Positions 8,219 to 17,476 of a stretch of DNA of 64,000 nucleotides are shown piece after piece. Below the pieces are notes generated by a model that ran no database searches, was not told the DNA's origin, and saw only the letters and a list, made by a program, of their open reading frames with translations. How positions within the stretch are numbered: the first letter of the stretch is position 1; each line of letters starts with the position of its first letter. Origin of the DNA: Bin87 sp965220265. GTDB taxonomy: Bacteria > Chloroflexota > Dehalococcoidia > Lucifugimonadales > UBA3495. The position numbers and the translations under genes are program-made. The stretch lies in the NCBI GenBank assembly GCA_965220265.1, contig CBDCPM010000004.1, forward strand, positions 3,968,001-4,032,000, written 5' to 3'.

Positions 8219-9763
8219 CTATCTCCCGGTGCGAATGTAGTCGGCCACCTTCTCGCCGATCATGATCGTGGTCGCGTTCGTATTCGCCCGTATGCAGTCC
8301 GGCATGATGGACGCGTCGGCCACGCGGATGTTTTCCAAACCGTGGATCCTGCCATGTTGGTCCACGACCGCCATGTCGTCGCCCGCCGGCCCCATCTTGC
8401 ATGTACCTGAAACGTGGTGGGACGTGCCCGAATTCCGCATCAGCCAGTCGTCCAGCGCAGCATCCGACGTCAAGTCCGCGTCCACCGGATTAACCCGCTC
8501 CAGCAGAATATCCCGGTAAGACGGGTGATCCCCAATTTCGATACAGGTACGGATGCCTTTCCGCATTCGTTCCAAATCGAAGGGCTCCTGGTAGTAGTTG
8601 TAGTCCAGGTACGGATACTCCAGCGGGTCGTTGGACTTGAGCCTCAGTTCGCCCTTGCCCAGCGCCAGTTGCAGGCTTGCACTGATTCCTACGTAATTTT
8701 CGTCGTCGTCGATGACCACCTGCGCCGGGCGGTGCTCTGAGGTCATCAAGAGCGGCGAAATCTGCATGTCGTTCCGCAGGTACGAGTCCTCCACCGTGTA
8801 CCTCAAGCCCACCTGAATCGCCGCTGCCTGAACGTCCGGGCGATCCCCGGCAGCGCGAAACAGCACGCACGCGGAGGGATGGTCTCGCAGATTCTGTCCC
8901 ACGCCCGGCAGCTCGTGGATCACTGGAATACCCACTTCACGCAGGTGGTCCGCTGGACCGACTCCCGAAAGTAGCAGCAACTGGGGCGACGCTATCGCCC
9001 CGCTGCTCACCACAATCTGGTCGCCTTCGACGACGAACCGGTCACCTCCGCTCTCCACCTCCACGCCGACGGCCCGCTTCCCGTCAAAAACAACGCGGCA
9101 CGCTTGCACATCGGCCCTGATGGTCAAATTCAGGCGATGCCGCGCCAAATTCAAGTACGCCAACGCGGTGCTGATCCGAACGCCGTCCAGGGTGTTGCGC
9201 GCCCGGGGTGACACGCCGGTTGATTCCGGATGATTCTGGTCGGGATCGTCCCGGAACCCCAGCCCTAGAGCCGCGTCTTTAAAGGCCACCGAGTGCGACA
9301 GCCACTCGTCAGGCCGATAACGCCTTACCGGTATCGGGCCGTCCGTGCCGTGCCAGTCGTCTTGAAAGTCATGGTCGTTTTCCATGCGACGGAAAAACGG
9401 CAGCACGCTGGTGTAACCCCACTCGTCGTTGCCCCACTCCGCCCAGCGGTCGTAGTCCTCCGGTATGCCCCGGTACAGCACCTGCCCGTTGATGGCCGAG
9501 GAACCTCCCGTGGCCTTCCCTCGCGGGATTACCAGGTCGGTCTGCTGCGCCGTCACCCTGGCGCTGTAGGCCCAACTGTGCGGGCCATAGGCCGAAAAGA
9601 ACACGTTGTTGCCCAGCTTCAGATCATCCGGCAGGTGGTTGAAATCGGGGTAGTCCGGTCCCGCCTCCAGCAGCAGGACGCTCTTGTCGGGGTCTTCCGA
9701 AAGCCGGGTGGCGATGGTGCCTCCGGCCGAGCCGGCGCCGATCACAATATAGTTGTATCGCAT
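8219..9763 (-). CDS. GMC-family FAD oxidoreductase (choline dehydrogenase-like)
   Basis: 514 residues. N-terminal FAD-binding motif GAGSAGGTIATRLSED (residues 8-23), then the GMC signatures PRGKATGGSSAINGQVLYRG and SSGAIASPQLLLLSGVGP, and the C-terminal active-site region GTSHHVSGTCKMG with the catalytic His, followed by NTNATTIMIGEK. The Shine-Dalgarno TAGGAGGT lies just before the ATG. GMC enzymes oxidise alcohols, choline, sugars or aryl alcohols. It is convergent with the SMP-30 lactonase. Substrate unknown. Confidence 0.93.
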   Translation of the reverse strand: MRYNYIVIGAGSAGGTIATRLSEDPDKSVLLLEAGPDYPDFNHLPDDLKLGNNVFFSAYGPHSWAYSARVTAQQTDLVIPRGKATGGSSAINGQVLYRGIPEDYDRWAEWGNDEWGYTSVLPFFRRMENDHDFQDDWHGTDGPIPVRRYRPDEWLSHSVAFKDAALGLGFRDDPDQNHPESTGVSPRARNTLDGVRISTALAYLNLARHRLNLTIRADVQACRVVFDGKRAVGVEVESGGDRFVVEGDQIVVSSGAIASPQLLLLSGVGPADHLREVGIPVIHELPGVGQNLRDHPSACVLFRAAGDRPDVQAAAIQVGLRYTVEDSYLRNDMQISPLLMTSEHRPAQVVIDDDENYVGISASLQLALGKGELRLKSNDPLEYPYLDYNYYQEPFDLERMRKGIRTCIEIGDHPSYRDILLERVNPVDADLTSDAALDDWLMRNSGTSHHVSGTCKMGPAGDDMAVVDQHGRIHGLENIRVADASIMPDCIRANTNATTIMIGEKVADYIRTGR

Positions 9764-9800
9764 CGGGACCTCCTATCGCAGCGTGTGGTTGACTGGCGTA

Positions 9801-9829
9801 ATACTAGCCGACCCCGGTTACATGGGCAA
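9801..9829 (-). promoter_or_regulatory. Promoter of the GMC oxidoreductase gene
   Basis: On the minus strand TTGCCC (9824-9829), a 17-bp spacer and TAGTAT (9801-9806) lie 38 bases upstream of the GMC start. This is a sigma70-type arrangement read directly from sequence; it has not been tested. Confidence 0.6.
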
Positions 9830-9938
9830 GGAAACGTCATGACAATCTTGCCACCGTGGGCGCGTGCGAGGCCGCTCTTCAATTGCCCGCGTCCTGGGAA
9901 ATCGCTGACAAAAGCCCGCCGTCCGAGCACGGCCCCTG

Positions 9939-9947
9939 TGCTAGAAT
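9939..9947 (+). promoter_or_regulatory. Extended -10 of dprA; leaderless start
   Basis: TGCTAGAAT ends 7 bases before the dprA ATG at 9955, so transcription should begin at or within a base of the start codon. No -35 hexamer is visible, and no Shine-Dalgarno is present in the short gap. Confidence 0.5.
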
Positions 9948-9954
9948 CGCTGCG

Positions 9955-11166
9955 ATGAGCACCACCTGTACTGATTCCTTGGGATGCTGGGTGGCCTTGA
10001 GCCGAGTCCCCCGTTTGGGTTCAGCCCGCTTCCGTCTCCTAGAGGCCCACTTCGACGGCGACTTGTCGGCGGCGTGGTCAGCTCCCGTACGCGAGTTGAC
10101 AGCTGCCGGCGTTGGCAGGGTCGTGGCGCAGGCCATCGTTAGTGCCAGGGAAACTTGTTCCCCGGATCAAGAATTGTCGCGACTGGCCCACGCGGGCGTC
10201 TCGGCAATCACCTGGCACGACCCCAGCTATCCGGATCGACTTCGGCACACCGACGACGCTCCGCCCGTACTCTACGTTCGAGGCGCTCTTCCTTCAGTCG
10301 AAACACCCTCCATCGCCGTCGTGGGGACGCGCCACCCCACCGATTACGGGTACCGGGTGACTGCCGACCTGTGCTCCTCACTGGCCGCCCATGGCGTGAC
10401 CGTGGTCAGCGGCCTCGCTCTGGGCATCGATGCCCGAGCGCACAAGTCCACCGTGGACGCCGGAGGCGTGACCGTCGCCGTCTTGGGCAACGGTTTGGAT
10501 ACCGTGTATCCTCGCGAAAATCTTCGGCTTGCGGAACGTATCGTCGCTGAAGGCGGAGCGATCGTCAGCGAGTTCCCGCTGAGGGTGCGGCCGGAAGCAT
10601 CGAACTTCCCCCGTCGAAACCGCATCATCAGCGGCATGACCCTCGGTACGTTAGTTACCGAGGCCGGCGAGACCAGCGGAACCAGGTGGACCGTGTATCA
10701 TGCCCTGGAACAGAACCGCGAAATCTTCTGTGTCCCCGGCAGCGTGTATTCAGAGTCCAGCAAGCTCACCAACCGCCTCATCCGTGAGGGTGCCAAGCTC
10801 GTCTGTAACGTGAACGATATACTGGTCGAGATTGGCTTGGAAACATCGGAGCGGCAGATCCCTCTGGACCTGTCTAAATCCGATCCGTCTTCGGGCGCCC
10901 CCGGGAAAACTGATGCGAACGGTCCCAGGCAAACGACGCGCACGCATTGCCACGATCCGATAGAATGTGAGCGAGCCGCTCCGGAAACCCCCGACGATGA
11001 CGAGGCCGAACTGCTTCAACACATCGCCCAGGACCCGGTACACGTCGACGATCTGGTTGCTCTGAGTCGTCGGCCAATCGCGCAAGTTAGCGGTCTGCTC
11101 ACCATGCTGGAACTCAAGGGTCTGGTCAGACAAGTTGGTGCCATGCATTACCAACTGGCAACCTGA
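9955..11166 (+). CDS. dprA: DNA-processing protein DprA
   Basis: 403 residues from ATG 9955 (MSTTCTDSLGCWVALSRVP). The longer frame to 9856 has no support and the extended -10 lies inside it. Rossmann-like DprA core: VVGTRHPTDYG, SGLALGIDARAHK, TVYPRENLRLAERI and FPRRNRIISGM. The C-terminal winged helix (about 335-400) is the DML1-like domain. DprA loads RecA onto incoming single-stranded DNA during natural transformation, but it is also widespread in non-competent bacteria. It is 20 bases upstream of topA, the common dprA-topA-xerC order. Confidence 0.95.
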   Translation: MSTTCTDSLGCWVALSRVPRLGSARFRLLEAHFDGDLSAAWSAPVRELTAAGVGRVVAQAIVSARETCSPDQELSRLAHAGVSAITWHDPSYPDRLRHTDDAPPVLYVRGALPSVETPSIAVVGTRHPTDYGYRVTADLCSSLAAHGVTVVSGLALGIDARAHKSTVDAGGVTVAVLGNGLDTVYPRENLRLAERIVAEGGAIVSEFPLRVRPEASNFPRRNRIISGMTLGTLVTEAGETSGTRWTVYHALEQNREIFCVPGSVYSESSKLTNRLIREGAKLVCNVNDILVEIGLETSERQIPLDLSKSDPSSGAPGKTDANGPRQTTRTHCHDPIECERAAPETPDDDEAELLQHIAQDPVHVDDLVALSRRPIAQVSGLLTMLELKGLVRQVGAMHYQLAT

Positions 11167-11186
11167 ACTGGAGACGAACTCTTTCT

Positions 11187-13649
11187 ATGCCGCCCAAGAC
11201 AGCAACTTCGGCAAAATCCACCAAAACTACCAAGGGCCGTCGTGCTAGTCAGACGCGGCGATCCGGCTCCCGCGACGCTGGCAAGTCCAGCGCCCAGGGT
11301 CCTGCTGCCAGCGGGTCCACCCGCCGCACCGCTCGCATGCCTTCGTCAAGGGGCAAGCGTCTGGTCGTGGTGGAATCGCCGGCCAAGGCCCGTACCGTCG
11401 GAGAAATTCTGGGTAACAAGTACCTGGTCACCGCGTCCATGGGACACGTCCGCGACTTGCCCAAGTCCACCCTCGGTGTCGATACCGAGCAGGATTTTTC
11501 GCCCAAGTACCTCACCATGAAGGACAAGCGCGACCTCGTCAAGGAACTCAAGGAAGCCGGAGCCAATGCTTCGGACATCTTCCTCGCTACCGACCCCGAC
11601 CGCGAGGGTGAAGCGATCTCCTGGCACCTGCAGGCCGCCGCCGGTTGGGACAAGTTCGAAAAGCCGCCCAAGCGCGTGGTGTTTCACGAAATCACCAAGC
11701 AAGCGGTTGAGGAAGCTTTCGAGCATCCCCGCGAAATCGACATGCAGTTGGTCAACGCTCAACAGGCCCGCCGCATCTTGGACCGCCTCGTCGGGTACGA
11801 GATCAGCCCGCTGCTCTGGCTCAAGGTCAAACTCGGTTTGTCGGCGGGACGAGTCCAGTCCGTTGCCCTGCGCATGATCGTTGACCGCGAACGGGAAATC
11901 GGAGCGTTCGTCCCGCAGGAATGGTGGTCCCTGGAAGCGGAACTCCACAAGGATTCCGACCCAAACATCCCTTCCAACTTGTTCACCGCAACGCTCCATT
12001 CGCGGAAGGGATCCCGCAAGCTGAACATCAACGACGAGGCCACCGCCCGCGGGCTGGAATCCGAATTGCAGAGCGCCGCCTATGCGGTCGACACCGTGGA
12101 AAAGAAGCCCCGTCGCCAGCGGCCCGCGCCACCTTTCATTACCAGCACCCTGCAACAGGACGCGGGACGTAAGTTGCGCTTCACCGCACAGCGCACCATG
12201 GCCCTGGCCCAGCAACTCTATGAAGGATTGAACGTCGGCAGCGAGGGTTCCGTCGGCCTCATCACCTACATGCGAACCGACAGCGTGACCGTCGCCGAGA
12301 CTGCCGTCCGCGAAACCCGTGACTACATTAGACAACGTTACGGAAAGGACTACACTCCCGACAAACCACGGGCTTATCGCACTCGAAGCAAGAACGCCCA
12401 GGAAGCCCATGAGGCTATCCGCCCGACGTCTGTAGGTCGCACACCCCAGGCCATGGCCGCCTTCCTGGACCGCGATCAGTTGCGCTTGTATACCCTGATC
12501 TGGGAGCGCATGGTGGCCAGCCAGATGTCCGACGCCCTTCTTGAGGCGACCACCGTGGAGATTGACGCTCGTTGCGCATCCCCCTCGGACAGCGTGTTCC
12601 GTTTCCGCGCCACCGGCTCAGTCCTGAAGTTCCCCGGTTTTCGCGCCGTCTACCTCGAAGGACGTGACGATGCCGCCGACGGCGGCGAAAACGCGCTCCC
12701 TGAATTGGCCGCCGGCGACGGTCTTGTCAACCAAAAGCTGGAAGCCAGCCAGCACTTTACCCAGCCGCCGCCGAAGTTCACCGAAGCCACTCTCATCAGG
12801 GAGATGGAAGAAAAGGGCATTGGGCGCCCGAGCACCTACGCGCCGACCATTGCCACCCTGGTCGATAGGGAATACGTCCTGCGCGAGCAACGCCGCCTTT
12901 CTCCAACCGAATTGGGCTGCACGGTCACCGACCTCCTTACTGAACGTTTCGCCGATGTGATGGCGCCGGAGTTCACCGCCAAAATGGAAGAAGATCTGGA
13001 CAGCGTCGCACAGGGAGAGCAAGACTGGGTGCCCATGCTCCGCGACTTCTACGGGCCTTTCCACCAGGCGGTAGATCTTGCTGAGCGAGCTTTCACGCCG
13101 TCATGCGAAAAATGTGGCCATCCCATGACGATGATGATGGGCCGTTTCGGCAGATTCTTGGCCTGTTCCGGCTATCCCGAGTGCCAGAACACTCGCAATA
13201 TGCGCGACAACGTGGAACGCCCGCCCGACGAAGCGACTGACGAGATTTGCGAAAAATGCGAACGGCCGATGGTCATCAAGACCGGACGCTATGGTCGCTT
13301 CCTGGCTTGCACCGGATACAACGCCGATGACAACCCCTGTGACAACCGACGCAATATCGTCCACAAGAGCGACGTCCCGTGCCCGAAATGCGGTGGAGAC
13401 CTGGTTCAGCGCCGCGCCAGGAAATCCGGCCGTTCCTTCTGGGGATGTGCGGGCTATCCGGAATGCGACTTCCTGGTGAACACCGAGCCGCTGCCGGCTC
13501 CCTGTCCTGATTGCAACGGGATGCTGGTTGCCGCCGCCCGCGGGCGCGCCCGTTGCAACGATTGCAAGTGGAAGGGCGATCCGCCCACGACGGAGCCGTC
13601 GGACGTAGCGCCGGTGGACACTCCGGAGTTGGCTGGCGTTGGAGACTAG
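11187..13649 (+). CDS. topA: DNA topoisomerase I
   Basis: 820 residues, type IA topoisomerase relaxing negative supercoils. There is an N-terminal Lys/Ser/Thr/Arg-rich tail of about 55 residues, then the TOPRIM domain (RLVVVESPAKARTV with its Glu, and the DPDREGEA acidic triad). The catalytic Tyr is about residue 361 in the ITYMRTDS motif. At least three Cys4 zinc ribbons occupy the C-terminus (CEKCGHPM, CEKCERPM, CPKCGG, CPDCNG). The basic N-terminal extension is longer than in E. coli. The gene is followed by xerC with overlapping ends. Confidence 0.97.
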   Translation: MPPKTATSAKSTKTTKGRRASQTRRSGSRDAGKSSAQGPAASGSTRRTARMPSSRGKRLVVVESPAKARTVGEILGNKYLVTASMGHVRDLPKSTLGVDTEQDFSPKYLTMKDKRDLVKELKEAGANASDIFLATDPDREGEAISWHLQAAAGWDKFEKPPKRVVFHEITKQAVEEAFEHPREIDMQLVNAQQARRILDRLVGYEISPLLWLKVKLGLSAGRVQSVALRMIVDREREIGAFVPQEWWSLEAELHKDSDPNIPSNLFTATLHSRKGSRKLNINDEATARGLESELQSAAYAVDTVEKKPRRQRPAPPFITSTLQQDAGRKLRFTAQRTMALAQQLYEGLNVGSEGSVGLITYMRTDSVTVAETAVRETRDYIRQRYGKDYTPDKPRAYRTRSKNAQEAHEAIRPTSVGRTPQAMAAFLDRDQLRLYTLIWERMVASQMSDALLEATTVEIDARCASPSDSVFRFRATGSVLKFPGFRAVYLEGRDDAADGGENALPELAAGDGLVNQKLEASQHFTQPPPKFTEATLIREMEEKGIGRPSTYAPTIATLVDREYVLREQRRLSPTELGCTVTDLLTERFADVMAPEFTAKMEEDLDSVAQGEQDWVPMLRDFYGPFHQAVDLAERAFTPSCEKCGHPMTMMMGRFGRFLACSGYPECQNTRNMRDNVERPPDEATDEICEKCERPMVIKTGRYGRFLACTGYNADDNPCDNRRNIVHKSDVPCPKCGGDLVQRRARKSGRSFWGCAGYPECDFLVNTEPLPAPCPDCNGMLVAAARGRARCNDCKWKGDPPTTEPSDVAPVDTPELAGVGD

Positions 13650-14670
13650 CCTGACCGTTACTACGGCCCCGCCGCTTCAGGCAAAGAGTTGCGCTCCGGC
13701 CCCGGCCGACCTGCTCGAGCGCTATGCTCTCTACCTCACCGGGCAACGCGCTCTGTCCGACAATACCCGTCGCATATACCTCGACGACCTGCATACCTTT
13801 CTGGATTACTGTAGGCGGAACGGACACGGCCTGCGCGATATGGATCGCCAGTTGCTCCGTGGGTATGTAGCCTTCCTCGCCACGGCTGGCAGGTCCGACG
13901 GCCCACGACCCACCGGTTACGCTCGCGTCAGCATCGTCCGCAAACTTACCGCCCTCCGGACCTTCTACAATTTCCTGGTACAGGAGGGCTGGTTCGCGTC
14001 CACCCCGGTCCCGTCGGCCCGTTCTTTCCCGGTCAAGGTGGAAAAACCGCTGCCCAGCTTCTTGGGTAAGCAGGAAGCCACTCGCTTGCTCGCCGCTCCC
14101 GACGACGATACCCCTGCTGGGATCAGGGATCGTGCGATCCTGGAGTTACTCTACGCCTGCGGGGTTCGTCTGGCCGAATTGCAGGGCATGAATATGGGGG
14201 ACGTTCACCATGACCGCCGCGAGATACTGGTCCGCGGAAAGGGCGACAAGGAACGCTGGACCCTGTACGGAACCCCGGCGGAGGACGCTCTCAACAAATA
14301 CCTCGAAAATGGCCGGCCCCATCTTGCCGAAAGTAGCGACCACAGCGATCCGTTGTTCGTCAATCGTTATGGCGGACGTCTCTCCCGCCGCAGCATCGAG
14401 AAGATTGTCCGCGACTACGCCGCCCGCGCCGGCTTGAAGGAAGGCATCCACACCCACACCCTGCGTCACAGCTTCGCCACCCACATGCTCGAGGGCGACG
14501 CTGACCTTCGCGTAATCCAGGAGCTCCTCGGACACAGCAGCGTTTCCACCACCCAGATGTACACCCACATCACCAAGCAGGAAGCCCGCCGCGCCTACAT
14601 GGACTTCCACCCCCTAGCCGCTTCCGCGGAACCCGAAGCTCCAGGCGACGAGGCCACGCCCAAAAAATGA
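13639..14670 (+). CDS. xerC: Tyrosine recombinase XerC/XerD type
   Basis: 343 residues. N-terminal SAM-like core-binding domain (about 20-120) and catalytic domain with the full set of active-site residues: Arg in ACGVRLAEL, Lys in GKGDKERW, HTLRH, His in LGHSS and the nucleophile Tyr in TTQMYTH. The start is TTG at 13639, overlapping topA by 11 bases, since no in-frame ATG or GTG fits before the first helix. It resolves chromosome dimers at dif sites with a partner. Context (topA upstream, aroQ downstream with an ATGA overlap) argues for a housekeeping Xer protein rather than an integrase. Confidence 0.92.
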   Translation: METSLTVTTAPPLQAKSCAPAPADLLERYALYLTGQRALSDNTRRIYLDDLHTFLDYCRRNGHGLRDMDRQLLRGYVAFLATAGRSDGPRPTGYARVSIVRKLTALRTFYNFLVQEGWFASTPVPSARSFPVKVEKPLPSFLGKQEATRLLAAPDDDTPAGIRDRAILELLYACGVRLAELQGMNMGDVHHDRREILVRGKGDKERWTLYGTPAEDALNKYLENGRPHLAESSDHSDPLFVNRYGGRLSRRSIEKIVRDYAARAGLKEGIHTHTLRHSFATHMLEGDADLRVIQELLGHSSVSTTQMYTHITKQEARRAYMDFHPLAASAEPEAPGDEATPKK

Positions 14671-15113
14671 CCTCTATCCTGGTCCTTCATGGGCCCAACC
14701 TTAACGCCCTGGGTAGACGGGACCATCATCACTATGGCGTGCTCACCTTGGACGAAATCAACCGCCGAATCTCCGATCGCGCGCACGCATTGGGCGTCGC
14801 CATCGAGTGTTTCCAGTCCAACCATGAGGGTGCGTTGGTCGACAAACTGCAGGAGCGCGCTGGCTCCATCGACGGTGTTGTGATCAACGCCGGAGCGCTG
14901 ACTCATTACGGCCTGTCCCTGAAAGACGCGCTCACCGACACTGACGTCCCCGTCGTCGAGGTGCACCTCAGCAACATCCACGCCCGCGAGGAATGGAGGC
15001 GCCACTCGGTGTTGGCCGACACGGCGCGCGGGCAAATTGCCGGGCTCGGTTGGAGGGGCTATACTGCTGCACTGGAAGCGTTGGCAGGCATTATCCGCGA
15101 CGAGACTGGCTAG
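14667..15113 (+). CDS. aroQ: Type II 3-dehydroquinate dehydratase
   Basis: 148 residues. Shikimate-pathway enzyme converting 3-dehydroquinate to 3-dehydroshikimate. The family motifs are clear: LHGPNLNALGRR at the N-terminus (active-site Asn and Arg), the lid residue region HHYGVLTL, NAGALTHYG (catalytic His and usually NPGAxTH, here NAG), VEVHLSNIHAREEWRRHS and a GLGWRGY tail. The start overlaps the xerC stop by four bases (ATGA), implying translational coupling. The NPG to NAG change is a minor deviation. Confidence 0.95.
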   Translation: MTSILVLHGPNLNALGRRDHHHYGVLTLDEINRRISDRAHALGVAIECFQSNHEGALVDKLQERAGSIDGVVINAGALTHYGLSLKDALTDTDVPVVEVHLSNIHAREEWRRHSVLADTARGQIAGLGWRGYTAALEALAGIIRDETG

Positions 15114-15156
15114 CGCCGTCAACTGCGGTCGGCGAACCGCATGGGGGATTTCTGTT

Positions 15157-15723
15157 ATGAGCATCAACTTTGGCGACCTCAGCAAAGGCATGGTGATTGA
15201 TCTCGAGAACCAGCCGTGGCAGGTCATGGACTACGAACGTCACAAGATGCAGCAGCGCGCGCCCGTGACCCGCATCAAGATGCGCAACCTTATCAACGGC
15301 ACCGTCATCGAGCGCACCTTCCAACGTTACGACACGGCCTTCAGCATTGCCGAGGTCGACAACCGGGAAACCCAATACCTGTACACCGACGGTACCAATT
15401 ACTTCTTCATGGATCAGGAAACCTTCGACCAGCACGAGCTCACGGCGGCCCAGTTGGGCGACGCATTGGGCTATCTCACCGAAAGCATGATGGTCCAGTT
15501 GGTGCTCTACAAGGGCAATCCGATCAACGTGAACCTTCCTATCCACGTTGAGTTGAAAGTCGTCGACACTCCGCCCGCATTCAGGGGCGACACTGCGCAG
15601 GGCGGCAATAAGCCGGCAACCCTGGAAACTGGCCTGCGAATCACCGTCCCGATGTTCATCACCCCCGGTACCCGCGTCAAAGTGGACACGCGTAACGGCA
15701 CCTATTCCGAACGCGTTTCGTAG
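15157..15723 (+). CDS. efp: Elongation factor P with atypical domain-I loop
   Basis: 188 residues from ATG 15157. Three EF-P domains are visible: KOW-like domain I (INFGDLSKGMVIDLENQPWQ), the OB domain II (about 65-125, with NYFFMDQETFDQ) and a C-terminal OB domain III with VDTRNGTYSERVS. EF-P rescues ribosomes stalled at polyprolines. The loop that normally carries the modified Lys/Arg in a PGKG-type tip reads ERHKMQQRAPVT (about residues 27-38), with no Pro-Gly-Lys-Gly and about two extra residues. No efmA/epmA/earP gene lies in the window. Placed after aroQ in the same operon. Confidence 0.94.
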   Translation: MSINFGDLSKGMVIDLENQPWQVMDYERHKMQQRAPVTRIKMRNLINGTVIERTFQRYDTAFSIAEVDNRETQYLYTDGTNYFFMDQETFDQHELTAAQLGDALGYLTESMMVQLVLYKGNPINVNLPIHVELKVVDTPPAFRGDTAQGGNKPATLETGLRITVPMFITPGTRVKVDTRNGTYSERVS

Positions 15724-15760
15724 ATCAGGAGACCTTGCGCGCCGCCTTCGGTGTCGCCCC

Positions 15761-17092
15761 ATGCTGTCGCCGATAGTACATTCGGTTAGCCAGGTGGCGG
15801 TCTATCTCAAGGATAAACTTGAGTCGGACGGCCTCCTTTCGCGCCTGACCGTCCAGGGCGAAATCGCCAACCTCCGTACCGTCGCGTCCGGTCACTCCTA
15901 TTTCACGCTGCGCGAAGACGGCAGCAGCATTCGTTGTGTGATGTTTCGCGGCCGCTCCGGCCTGGAATACCTGGAGGACGGCCAGGAAATCCTGGCCGGC
16001 GGCAATTTCACCTTCTACCCGCCATCAGGCGAAGCCAACATGCAGGTCGCCGCGGTTCTGCCCGTGGGAGCCGGCGCCCTCGCCCTGGAACTGGCCCGAC
16101 TCAAGCAGCAACTGGCAGTCGAAGGCCTGTTCGATGCGTCACGCAAACGCCCATTGCCCCTGTTCCCCCGGGTGATCGGCGTGGTCACCTCTCCCAGCGG
16201 ATCGGTGTGGCAGGACATTCAAAACGTCGTCATGCGACGTTACCCGCTCGCCGAACTCCGATTGTCACCCTCGGCGGTGCAGGGCGACTTCGCCTCCGCG
16301 CAGATCGCCGAAGCAATCCGGTCGCTCAACGACGAAGCTGTCGCCGATGTAATTATTGTGGCCCGCGGCGGTGGATCCCTTGAAGACCTGTGGTGCTTCA
16401 ACTCCGAGGAGGTTGCCCGGGCCATCTTCGCCAGCAGCATCCCCATTGTTTCCGGTGTGGGCCACGAGACCGACACGACTATCGCTGATGAGGTCGCCGA
16501 TAGCCGCGCTCCGACGCCATCCGCGGCTGCGGAGTTGGTCACTCCCGACCGCAATCAAATCTTGGCCGGGATCTTCGGCGCGCGTCAGCAGATGACTTCG
16601 GTGCTGACCGGCCACGTTGCCCGCCTCCGGTCATCGGTGCTCTTCCAGCAGCAACGCTTGCAACGCCGCGCGCCCGACGTTGCGTCTATGCGTCGACGTG
16701 TCGACGAGTACGCGGAACGCGCCACCTCGTCCATCCGCCATAGTCACACCCTGATCGGTCGCGATGTGACCACGTTGGTAAGCAAGTTGGGCGCCTTAAA
16801 CCCCGCCGACACATTGCGCCGCGGTTACGCCGTCGTTCGGCTGTCCGACGATGGTCTCGTGCTGACTTCGCCCGACCAGGCGACTGACGGTAGCCGTCTC
16901 GACATCTCGCTCGCCGGTGGCACGCTGTCTGCTACAGCCGGCCATCATTCCCTGTCGCCTGTCCCCGAGGACGCCCCGGTCGACACCCAGGTCAGCCCGG
17001 TCGCAAGCGATGGAGCTGCCGCTCCAACGCCGCGCAAACGCAGCAGCCGGCGTTCTCCCGCACCTCCTCCGGCAATGAAGCCGCTTCTTTAG
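15761..17092 (+). CDS. xseA: Exodeoxyribonuclease VII large subunit
   Basis: 443 residues. N-terminal OB-fold (about 1-100, VQGEIANLRTVASGHSYFTL), then the Exonuc_VII_L catalytic region with VITSPSGSVWQDI-type sequence, IIVARGGGSLEDLWCFNSE and SGVGHETDTTIAD, then a long helical segment. The C-terminal Pro/Ala/Arg-rich tail is of the usual type. It degrades single-stranded DNA together with XseB, which follows 15 bases later. The enzyme is cytoplasmic. Confidence 0.95.
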   Translation: MLSPIVHSVSQVAVYLKDKLESDGLLSRLTVQGEIANLRTVASGHSYFTLREDGSSIRCVMFRGRSGLEYLEDGQEILAGGNFTFYPPSGEANMQVAAVLPVGAGALALELARLKQQLAVEGLFDASRKRPLPLFPRVIGVVTSPSGSVWQDIQNVVMRRYPLAELRLSPSAVQGDFASAQIAEAIRSLNDEAVADVIIVARGGGSLEDLWCFNSEEVARAIFASSIPIVSGVGHETDTTIADEVADSRAPTPSAAAELVTPDRNQILAGIFGARQQMTSVLTGHVARLRSSVLFQQQRLQRRAPDVASMRRRVDEYAERATSSIRHSHTLIGRDVTTLVSKLGALNPADTLRRGYAVVRLSDDGLVLTSPDQATDGSRLDISLAGGTLSATAGHHSLSPVPEDAPVDTQVSPVASDGAAAPTPRKRSSRRSPAPPPAMKPLL

Positions 17093-17107
17093 CGGTTGCC
17101 TCGGCCC

Positions 17108-17452
17108 ATGACGGACATCACGGAACCGAGCGACGCTTGGAGGGCCCAACTCGCCGCGATGCCTTTTGAAGAGGCCTATCGCCGTCTTGAGGACACCGTG
17201 TCCCGTCTCGAACAGGGCGAGTTATCGTTGACCGACGCCGAGCGTTTGTACCGGGAAGGCATGGAGTTGGCCGGCCGGTGCCAGGAACTTCTCACCGAAA
17301 CCGAATTGCGCATCACTCAAATCGGGGATGGCCGCGCCACCGCTGCGCCGACGGTCCCCGAGTTCCCAGCCGGTAATGACGACTGGGATCCGCCGCCCCC
17401 GTTGGAACCCGATGATCCTTCCCTTTTCGACGATGATGACCCGCCTTTCTGA
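17108..17452 (+). CDS. xseB: Exodeoxyribonuclease VII small subunit with acidic tail
   Basis: 114 residues. The first 70 form the XseB helical hairpin (FEEAYRRLEDTVSRLEQGELSLTDAERLYREGMEL). The last 40 residues are Pro/Asp/Glu-rich (DPPPPLEPDDPSLFDDDD), an acidic extension beyond the usual 70-80 residues. The start is ATG 17108; an in-frame TTG at 17096 would add four residues. It pairs with xseA immediately upstream. Confidence 0.92.
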   Translation: MTDITEPSDAWRAQLAAMPFEEAYRRLEDTVSRLEQGELSLTDAERLYREGMELAGRCQELLTETELRITQIGDGRATAAPTVPEFPAGNDDWDPPPPLEPDDPSLFDDDDPPF

Positions 17453-17476
17453 TTTCATTCATCGAACCGGTACGGC

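Noticed and set aside
13639..14670. The tyrosine recombinase as a mobile-element integrase
   Set aside because: It is embedded in the topA-aroQ operon with overlapping ends and has Xer-type length; no att sites or phage genes are near.
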